The notes under the pieces were generated by a model. That model was given only the letters and a program-made list of their open reading frames with translations. It was not told the DNA's origin and made no database searches. Both the position numbers and the translations under genes were made by a program. A stretch of DNA of 64,000 bases from Serratia fonticola (GTDB lineage Bacteria; Pseudomonadota; Gammaproteobacteria; Enterobacterales; Enterobacteriaceae): assembly GCF_006715025.1 (NCBI RefSeq), contig NZ_VFMK01000001.1:1674001-1738000 (forward strand), read 5' to 3'. Shown here one piece after another: positions 58,597-64,000 of this stretch. How positions within the stretch are numbered: the stretch's first letter is position 1; each line of letters begins with the position of its first letter.

Positions 58597-60030
58597 ATGC
58601 GCCATATTTTTGCTGCTCAAGGGCTGGATAGCCAACTGGCCGAGTCGTTATACCGGCAAATCTACCTAAGGATCAAAGAGGCTATTGTGCAGGGAACGCT
58701 GGCTGCCAATACTCGCCTGCCTTCGGTTCGTGGCTTGGCCAGCGATCTTGGCGTGGCGCGCGCGACGGTGGAGAATGCTTATAGCGCCCTGGTTGCCGAA
58801 GGCTATTTACAAAGTCGCGGCCAGGCGGGTACCTATGTCTCTGCGCAATTGTTGCAGGTGCAGGATCGAAGCGCGCTGTCTGCTGTGCGAACGGTGCCAG
58901 CTACAAGGTCTTCGGCATTCCATCCGCATACGGCCGGGCAGATCGCGCCCTTCCAACTCGGTCTGCCTGCGTTGGATGCTTTTCCAAGAACGGTATGGCA
59001 ACGCCTTGTTGCCCGCCAACTGCGTGCTACCACGGTGGCAGCACTGTCTCATCCTCCGACAAATGGCTTACCAGAGTTGCGTGAGGCCATCATGCATTAT
59101 CTGCATCTCTCCCGGGGGATTGTCTGCCAGCCGGAGCAGATCTTTATCTGTGCCGGTTATCAGGCCTTGTTGGATCTGGTCATCGACACCTTGCTACAGC
59201 CGGGGGACGCCGTTTGGTTAGAGGATCCGGGCTATCCGGTTACGCGGCCATTGTTTCGTGCCGCCGGAATACAGACGGTTCTGGTTCCCGTGGATGATGA
59301 AGGGATGGATATCGGCAGTGGGATCGCTTCCCGGCCTGACGCACGTATGGCTGTGCTGACACCCACGCACCAGAGTCCCCTTGGCGTTACCCTCAGTCTG
59401 GCACGGCGTATGATGTTACTGGACTGGGCACAGTGCCATTCGGCATGGATTGTTGAAGATGATTACGACAGCGAATATCGTTACCACGGCAAGCCATTAC
59501 CTCCGCTGAAAAGCCTCGATCGCCAAGGACGGGTGCTGTATGCCGGTACCTTCAGCAAAACGCTGTTTCCGGCGCTGCGCATCGCTTATCTGGTGGTGCC
59601 TGAGGGGCTGGTCGCTGCTTTCGATAGCCGTAGCCGGTTGCGTGGTTGCGGTTGCGCGCCGTTATTGCAAGCCGGGGTGGCCGACTTTATCAATGGTGGA
59701 CATTTCTATCGCCACTTGAAACGGATGCGTTTGTTGTATCGCCAACGGCGAGAATGGATGGCACTGGCGCTGACACAGCAACTGGGTGAATTTCTGACGG
59801 TGGCTCCCCAGGCCGGAGGTATTCAACTGTTGGCCAGATTGAGCGCTGAGCGCAACGACAGCGCGCTGGCACAGATAGCCTGGCAACAGGGGCTGGCGGT
59901 ACAGGCGTTGTCTGGTTGGCAGACGCTAGCGCCAGCCGATAAAGGGTTGCTAATGGGGTTTGCCAACTTCACCAGCTATGATGAAACGGAACATGCGGTG
60001 GCTCGTCTGGCTTCGGTGATACAGCGCTGA
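58597..60030 (+). CDS. MocR-type GntR/aminotransferase transcriptional regulator
   Basis: A 477-residue regulator: N-terminal GntR winged helix (LYRQIYLRIKEAIVQGTL...LPSVRGLASDLGVARATVENAY, residues ~15-60), a linker, and a fold-type I aminotransferase-like domain with the PLP-lysine in AGTFSKTLFPALRIAY (about residue 330) and the acid EDDYDSEYRY (about 290). PLP-binding MocR proteins control vitamin B6, GABA or taurine genes. Target here is probably the divergent AhpD-like gene and itself. Ligand unknown. Confidence 0.92.
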   Translation: MRHIFAAQGLDSQLAESLYRQIYLRIKEAIVQGTLAANTRLPSVRGLASDLGVARATVENAYSALVAEGYLQSRGQAGTYVSAQLLQVQDRSALSAVRTVPATRSSAFHPHTAGQIAPFQLGLPALDAFPRTVWQRLVARQLRATTVAALSHPPTNGLPELREAIMHYLHLSRGIVCQPEQIFICAGYQALLDLVIDTLLQPGDAVWLEDPGYPVTRPLFRAAGIQTVLVPVDDEGMDIGSGIASRPDARMAVLTPTHQSPLGVTLSLARRMMLLDWAQCHSAWIVEDDYDSEYRYHGKPLPPLKSLDRQGRVLYAGTFSKTLFPALRIAYLVVPEGLVAAFDSRSRLRGCGCAPLLQAGVADFINGGHFYRHLKRMRLLYRQRREWMALALTQQLGEFLTVAPQAGGIQLLARLSAERNDSALAQIAWQQGLAVQALSGWQTLAPADKGLLMGFANFTSYDETEHAVARLASVIQR

Positions 60031-60038
60031 AAGCAAGC

Positions 60039-60060
60039 GGCCCACGGTTTCCCGTGGGCC
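60039..60060 (+). terminator. terminator of the MocR gene
   Basis: GGCCCACGG / CCGTGGGCC hairpin 9 bases after the stop; the T-rich tract is 12 bases further on. Confidence 0.7.
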
Positions 60061-60102
60061 AGACGCACATCTGTTTTTATTTAAAGTGACTACATGGGGT
60101 GT

Positions 60103-60411
60103 TTAACGCCGGGCGAGCAAGACGCCGAGCACGATACCAACAGCGGCACCGATACCAACACCTTGCCAAGGTTTATCACGGACATAACTGTCGGCATTAT
60201 CAACGACATCACGTGCGTGTTGTGTCAGGCTGCTGGAGCCATTAAACCGGGCACGGGCGTCGCGTAAAACGCCTTTTGCCTTGCTGTGTAATTCACTCAA
60301 TTCTTCTTTGGTCTTGCTGCCGGAATCCCGTAAAACTTCATCCAGCGTATCGGCCAGCAGGGTCACGTCCTGATCGATGTCTCGTTCTACTTTATCGGTT
60401 TTCTTAAACAT
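60103..60411 (-). CDS. ygaM: YgaM-like DUF883 (ElaB/YqjD) membrane-anchored protein
   Basis: A 102-residue protein: helical N-terminal part (DQDVTLLADTLDEVLRDSGS) and one C-terminal transmembrane segment with GxGAAVG followed by ARR, the DUF883 pattern. YqjD of this family tethers ribosomes to the membrane in stationary phase. In E. coli ygaM lies just upstream of nrdH, and here it is likewise a few kb upstream, which supports this particular family member. The start at 60411 fits. Confidence 0.8.
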   Translation of the reverse strand: MFKKTDKVERDIDQDVTLLADTLDEVLRDSGSKTKEELSELHSKAKGVLRDARARFNGSSSLTQHARDVVDNADSYVRDKPWQGVGIGAAVGIVLGVLLARR

Positions 60412-60492
60412 TCGATTCTCCGTTTTGACACACATCCATTAAGTGTAGACCATTTTTAATATTGTGCAGGCGATCACGGAAAAATCGCGCAT

Positions 60493-60594
60493 TCAGCAGC
60501 CTGCCGTAATGAAATCACCGTTAGCACTGACGGGGATTACTGCGCTGAAAAGCACCAACGCAAACAGTATCAATAGCACCCTTCCCAGCATCAT
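60493..60594 (-). CDS. possible 33-residue membrane protein
   Basis: A short minus-strand frame encodes MMLGRVLLILFALVLFSA followed by VIPVSANGDFITAGC, i.e. one hydrophobic segment with a short tail. No clear ribosome site. The codons upstream remain open without a start for some 25 residues. Possibly a real micro-protein or the end of a broken one. I know of no family. Confidence 0.3.
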   Translation of the reverse strand: MMLGRVLLILFALVLFSAVIPVSANGDFITAGC

Positions 60595-60629
60595 GGCAAT
60601 CCGCGCAGCCTGCGGCAGATAGACGCTAA

Positions 60630-60818
60630 TCAGTGAACCACTGCCGTGGATAGGTACATCACCAGATAACGGTGCATGTAAATCCGAAAGTTAATGCAGT
60701 ACTGTACAAACTGTGCCCAGTAGTGGACGAACAGATACAGCAGCGTGGTCAATAACAGTGCGGCAACGCCTAGAGTAACCAGATTGACCGGAGTGATCCT
60801 CAGTGATTGTGTTCTCAT
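60630..60818 (-). CDS. possible 62-residue membrane protein
   Basis: Encodes a short protein with one or two hydrophobic helices (residues ~12-34 NLVTLGVAALLLTTLLYLFV and a weaker one at 40-58). It lacks a strong ribosome site. It lies between the ygaM-like gene and asr, facing away from asr, with its start 78 bases from the RstA box. Unrecognised; may be unexpressed. Confidence 0.4.
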   Translation of the reverse strand: MRTQSLRITPVNLVTLGVAALLLTTLLYLFVHYWAQFVQYCINFRIYMHRYLVMYLSTAVVH

Positions 60819-60895
60819 GACCGCGCCTGCAGGGGATACCGATTGGGAGAGACCTGTTTAAAGCATAACCTGATGTACGAGGTTCACAAGCTCTG

Positions 60896-60909
60896 TACAT
60901 TTGGTTACT
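60896..60909 (+). promoter_or_regulatory. RstA box in the asr promoter
   Basis: TACATTTGGTTACT matches the RstA consensus TACATNTNGTTACA at every fixed position except the last base. It lies about 105 bases before the asr start. In E. coli RstA drives asr under acid conditions, so acid induction is expected here. Confidence 0.75.
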
Positions 60910-61013
60910 CAGTGAAACCAATCACTCACGGAAGCGCGTAATTGATTCCTCTATTATCTCCTCAACGGCCCAACCGGGGCTTACCGAAAAACACTCTCTC
61001 TGAGGATTTAAAG

Positions 61014-61445
61014 ATGAAAAAAGTATTAGCGTTGATCGTTGCTGCCACCATGGGTCTGTCTTCTGTTGCTTTCGCTGCTGATACTGCAGCTGCACCGGCC
61101 CCAGCGGCGACCACCACCACTACTGCCGCCCCAGCGGCTGAAAAAGCGCCAGCTAAAGCGACTCACCATAAGAAAGAACACAAGAAAGCAACCAAGAAAG
61201 CCACAGAGCAAAAAGCTCAGGCAGCCAAAAAGCATCACAAAGCAACCGCTAAAAAAGCGCCAGCTCAAAAAGCCCAGGCAGCTAAAAAGCACCACAAAGC
61301 GGCCGCTAAAAAAGCGCCAGTAGCTCAGAAAGCTCAGGCGGCTAAAAAGCATCACAAAGCAGCAGCCAAACCAGCTCAGAAAGCCCAGGCTGCTAAAAAA
61401 CACCACAAATCAAGCAAGAAAGCCGCTGCTCCAGCTGCTAAATAA
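61014..61445 (+). CDS. asr: acid shock protein Asr
   Basis: A 143-residue periplasmic protein with a signal peptide (AFA-ADT) and a very basic mature part of Lys, Ala and His. Four copies of a QKAQAAKKHHKx unit (about residues 68-130) separated by KKAPx spacers. Lys/His-rich, intrinsically disordered Asr is thought to protect periplasmic proteins at low pH. The start at 61014 (MKKVLALIVAATMGLSS) has GAGGATTTAAAG upstream. The frame is open from 60942. Confidence 0.95.
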   Translation: MKKVLALIVAATMGLSSVAFAADTAAAPAPAATTTTTAAPAAEKAPAKATHHKKEHKKATKKATEQKAQAAKKHHKATAKKAPAQKAQAAKKHHKAAAKKAPVAQKAQAAKKHHKAAAKPAQKAQAAKKHHKSSKKAAAPAAK

Positions 61446-61496
61446 GTGAAGATAGCGGAGCCGTCAAAGGTTCCGCATCCTCTGCTGAATACTCTG

Positions 61497-61522
61497 ACAC
61501 CCGGTTTCCGGGTGTTTTCTTT
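61497..61522 (+). terminator. terminator or attenuator between asr and the small downstream gene
   Basis: ACACCCGG / CCGGGTGT stem with a TTTTCTTTT tail, 52 bases after asr. The next small gene starts 16 bases later, so read-through may set its expression. Confidence 0.82.
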
Positions 61523-61537
61523 TGAGGTTACGTCATC

Positions 61538-61636
61538 ATGATTAACCGCTATCTGTTTGAAGTGATTTTCAGTGCCGTCACGCTATGTGGTCTGGTGGTT
61601 GCCTGGGAGTTATTCCTGACCAGCAGCTTCCTGTGA
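61538..61636 (+). CDS. ydgU: YdgU-like 32-residue small membrane protein
   Basis: Encodes MINRYLFEVIFSAVTLCGLV followed by VAWELFLTSSFL: a short basic start, one transmembrane helix and a short tail. A GAGG ribosome site lies 11 bases upstream. In E. coli the small membrane protein YdgU is cotranscribed with asr on acid exposure, and this gene has the same position and size class. The call rests on position and architecture more than on alignment. Confidence 0.6.
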   Translation: MINRYLFEVIFSAVTLCGLVVAWELFLTSSFL

Positions 61637-62017
61637 TTATTGCCCGATAGGGGTTTCGTGCAGGTGTAACCAGCGTAGCCCGTCAGCGGTCTGGGTAAAG
61701 ACCACGGTAGAATAACGCAGGGTTGCCGGTTGGTCTGGCAGCGTCTGTTGCTCGCGATAGTTGACTACGGCACCGGTTGCCCATTCTGCGACCAGCTTCA
61801 TTTCTTCGATCACAATCTCCAGCCCCGGCTTTGCAGCTCGATGCGCTTGGAAAAATACCCCTAGTTCGTTGGCCCCCAGCTTGCTGCCGTTTAGAGCAAT
61901 CATGCAAAAATCTGTGTGAAACCGCGCCAATAGCGGTTGTACTTCTCCAGTTCCTTTTCCCAACCAGTTGGCGATAGCCACATGGGCGTCAATCACCTCG
62001 GTAAAATAACGATTCAT
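61637..62017 (-). CDS. NTF2-like (SnoaL/DUF4440-type) protein
   Basis: A 126-residue single-domain protein with the cone-like alpha+beta pattern: helix (YFTEVIDAHVAIANWLGK), strand pairs, and the terminal GLRWLHLHETPIG strand. No catalytic set can be named. The ATG at 62017 has GGA upstream. It abuts the 3' end of the ydgU-like gene without overlap. Function unknown. Confidence 0.75.
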   Translation of the reverse strand: MNRYFTEVIDAHVAIANWLGKGTGEVQPLLARFHTDFCMIALNGSKLGANELGVFFQAHRAAKPGLEIVIEEMKLVAEWATGAVVNYREQQTLPDQPATLRYSTVVFTQTADGLRWLHLHETPIGQ

Positions 62018-62071
62018 CACGATTCCTGTTCAGCGTTGAGATGGCGCACGATAGCGCGGTGGGTTACCACT

Positions 62072-62551
62072 GAGCAACAGATTGAGCAAGGTAACGCCAA
62101 AGCAAAGCTCAACTGGCGGTTGATATTCCATAACGCGCTGGCATCGGCCAATTGGGTCTCTGCACTGCAACCGCTTGGGGCCGCTCTGATCCCGCCTTTA
62201 TGTTATTTGGTACTGATATTGCAGGTCCGTGGGCCGTTGGGCTGGCGCGTTGTTGGGCATATCTATCTGGAGCCAGCGCTGAACCTGGCCCGCTTAGCGC
62301 GTAAGATGGGCATACCGGCTCGTAAAGTTTCTCAGGCGATTAACCAGCAGGCGGGGATGAACGTCTCCCAATACGTGAATCAATTACGCATTCAGCAAGC
62401 AGCCCAGTGGTTGAGCTGCAGCGATCGCCCGGTGACCGAGATTATGCTGGAAGCCGGTTTCAGCACCAAATCCAACTTCAACCGTGAGTTTTTGCGGGTT
62501 CAGGGCATGAGCCTCAGTGAATGGCGTAAAAGTTATGCGGTAGACTCATAG
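62072..62551 (+). pseudogene. AraC-family regulator, N-terminal and internal deletion
   Basis: The C-terminal part is a complete AraC helix-turn-helix domain (LARLARKMGIPARKVSQAIN...VTEIMLEAGFSTKSNFNREF, ~100 residues). It is preceded by a short hydrophobic piece WVSALQPLGAALIPPLCYLV that looks like part of the multi-helix N-terminal domain seen in long members of this family. That piece runs into the DNA-binding part after only ~15 residues, so most of the membrane domain is missing, and no credible start is present in frame (the only upstream ATG in frame is in the opposite gene). I read it as a deleted remnant, though a truncated product may still be made from an internal start. Confidence 0.6.
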
Positions 62552-62653
62552 CTACGGATTATTCTGAAACCAGAACACATACGGATAAATTTATTGTTTC
62601 ATCCTCTGATTACGGTAAGGTCGCTTTGCGGTCCAGAATGAGAGGAGGAATCA

Positions 62654-62992
62654 ATGTATTTACGGCCGGATGAAGTGGCTAAGGTGTTAGAGAGTACCGG
62701 CTTTGAACGTGATTATGTCACCGATCAGGCTTACGGGTACCGTAAAGGGGAGCATTACGTTTATGTGAACCGTGAAGCGCGTCTGGGTAGAACCGCGCTG
62801 GTGATCCACCCGGCGTTAAAAGAGAAGAGTATCCACTTTGCTACCCCCACCTCGGCGGTGCGTACCAGTGAGCAGTACCTTGAGTTTCCCCTGGATTTAA
62901 GTGGTGACGCGCCGAGTGCACGTTACGGCATTCCCCACGGTTTCAGCTCCCGCGATGCGCTCTCGCGCTATCTCTACAGCATGTTCCTGTAA
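62654..62992 (+). CDS. conserved hypothetical protein (short enterobacterial family)
   Basis: A 112-residue soluble protein starting MYLRPDEVAKVLESTGFERD, with YGYRKGEHYVYVNREARLGRTALVIHP in the middle and YGIPHGFSSRDALSRYL near the end. These phrases are familiar from a small Enterobacteriaceae-wide family of unknown function, but I cannot name the family with confidence. AGGAGG lies just before the ATG. Single gene. Confidence 0.8.
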   Translation: MYLRPDEVAKVLESTGFERDYVTDQAYGYRKGEHYVYVNREARLGRTALVIHPALKEKSIHFATPTSAVRTSEQYLEFPLDLSGDAPSARYGIPHGFSSRDALSRYLYSMFL

Positions 62993-63019
62993 GTACTCCC
63001 CCGTTGTCGGGGGACAGTC

Positions 63020-63466
63020 TCACCCGTTGGCAATTGCTTCCCGGTTAAAGCGTTCGTTATAGGCTCGGCGGAACTGCGCCAGTTCAAACGCATCCAGATC
63101 CAGCTCGGCAAAGTAAAACAACGCGGCTTCAGTGTGCTCGGCATGCAGTTCTGGTGACAATCCGGCGCGCAACAGTGTTTCACGCCACAGACCGATCTGC
63201 GCGTCATCCGCCTGTTTGACGAACGTCAGGTAGATAAACAGTAAATAGGCGGCCTGATGCATCTCTTCGGTATAGCCGTTGTTCAGCATGCGGATAAAGT
63301 TCTGGCTATTGCGGTTGCCCATTTCCTGTAGCATGGACTCGATCAGCATCGGTTTGACTTTAAGCAGATGCGCCAGTGAATCTATCGCCTTGCGGGTGTC
63401 AGAAGTCAGAATGCGATAACCAATAATAAATACTACGATCAGGGCGGCGATGATGATCCATGTCAT
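63020..63466 (-). CDS. yicN: YicN-like DUF1198 protein
   Basis: A 148-residue protein with an N-terminal transmembrane helix (WIIIAALIVVFIIGYRIL) followed by RKAIDSLAHLLKVKPMLIES and an alpha-helical soluble domain. Pattern and length match E. coli YicN (DUF1198). Function unknown. It is 68 bases downstream of the next gene on the same strand. Confidence 0.72.
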   Translation of the reverse strand: MTWIIIAALIVVFIIGYRILTSDTRKAIDSLAHLLKVKPMLIESMLQEMGNRNSQNFIRMLNNGYTEEMHQAAYLLFIYLTFVKQADDAQIGLWRETLLRAGLSPELHAEHTEAALFYFAELDLDAFELAQFRRAYNERFNREAIANG

Positions 63467-63534
63467 TTATGCAATTTTACCGTCTTGGTTCGCCAGTGAC
63501 TGGCAGGGGGCACGGTGTGCCGTGCCCAACATTG

Positions 63535-63873
63535 TCAGTGCTGCTCGCCGCTGAAGTTGTCTGCGGCCCGCTGTTGATTATGAACATGGCGATTAAAGGT
63601 GGCGGCATCTTTGGCCAGCGCATCCAAATGGGCTCCCAGCATCTTGATCTGTTTGACCAGAGCATGCTGTTCCGGCACTGAACTGGCCGTGCTCAGCTTG
63701 CGTACCAGCTGTTCATTTTGCTTGCGCAACGAGATTTCACGTAGCCTGGCCTCTTCCAACTGCTGTTGCAGAGCCAGGTAGCCTTGTTGCCATTCGCGGT
63801 GCTGCTTTTCGAAGCTGGCTTGCAACTCATTCATTGCATTCTGAAACTGGATTTCCAGCTCACGCATAGTCAT
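63535..63873 (-). CDS. MbeD/MobD-like coiled-coil protein
   Basis: A 112-residue, highly charged protein that should be mostly coiled coil up to residue ~65 (MRELEIQFQNAMNELQASF, then HREWQQGYLALQQQLEEA). The ELEIQ...LNELQ...EWQ...L pattern resembles MbeD/MobD, entry-exclusion or mobilisation accessory proteins of ColE1-type plasmids. The start at 63873 has AAAGGAT eight bases upstream. A chromosomal MbeD-like gene need not be plasmid-derived; function is open. Upstream (63874-64000) I see only intergenic DNA. Confidence 0.6.
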   Translation of the reverse strand: MTMRELEIQFQNAMNELQASFEKQHREWQQGYLALQQQLEEARLREISLRKQNEQLVRKLSTASSVPEQHALVKQIKMLGAHLDALAKDAATFNRHVHNQQRAADNFSGEQH

Positions 63874-64000
63874 GGGTTCGATCCTTTGCGGCACTCAATA
63901 ATGGACTGCAGTATAACGAAAACTGCCCGTAACCTCACCCGTTGCCGCTAATTCCTCACTTGCAACCTTGCCACGGCGTCATACAATCATCACATCTTCC

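Overview
The window reads as a chromosomal segment of an enterobacterium, most likely Serratia or a close Yersiniaceae relative. That is inferred from protein similarity remembered from Escherichia coli and Serratia; no search was run. Most genes are housekeeping orthologues in blocks whose internal order matches E. coli, but the blocks are joined differently. No phage, integrase, intact insertion sequence or CRISPR array is visible.

Region 1 (1-10531) follows the E. coli order tilS, rof, yaeP, yaeQ, arfB, nlpE, yaeF, proS, trmO, rcsF, metQIN, gmhB, with an extra cytochrome c gene after tilS. Region 2 (10532-17300) is a full rRNA operon (16S, tRNA-Ile, tRNA-Ala, 23S, 5S) followed by an unusual tandem array whose units each carry a copy of the 5S 3' tail and a terminator. 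Region 3 (17329-24669) is yfiM, pssA, patZ, tapT, trxC, yfiF, which in E. coli flanks a different rRNA operon (rrnG rather than rrnH). Region 4 (24670-36417) holds a vapC remnant, an orphan lipoprotein, an emrR / outer-membrane channel / emrA / emrB efflux operon, an MFS-LysR pair and proVWX.

Region 5 (36793-54016) lies between proV and nrdF, which are adjacent in E. coli. Its main content is a sulfoquinovose (SQ) catabolic cluster. The regulator (YihW), kinase (YihV), reductase (YihU), sulfoquinovosidase (YihQ), two transporters (YihP, YihO) and porin (OmpL) are clear orthologues in E. coli order, and the SQ-binding residues of YihQ are present. The central block that in E. coli encodes the class I aldolase YihT, isomerase YihS and mutarotase YihR is replaced by a class II (metal-type) aldolase, a GalM-type mutarotase and an L-fucose-isomerase-like protein. 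The implied route is: OmpL and YihO/P take SQ glycosides in, YihQ releases SQ, the mutarotase and isomerase give sulfofructose, YihV phosphorylates it, the class II aldolase splits it to DHAP and sulfolactaldehyde, and YihU reduces the latter to DHPS for export. This hybrid sulfo-EMP cluster is the most interesting system here. It is followed by a CitA/CitB-type two-component system, a 2-hydroxycarboxylate transporter and an SDR.

Region 6 (54056-64000) has nrdHIEF with paired NrdR boxes, a carboxymuconolactone-decarboxylase / MocR divergent pair, a ygaM-like gene, asr with an RstA box and a ydgU-like small gene, an apparently deleted AraC regulator and several small uncharacterised genes.
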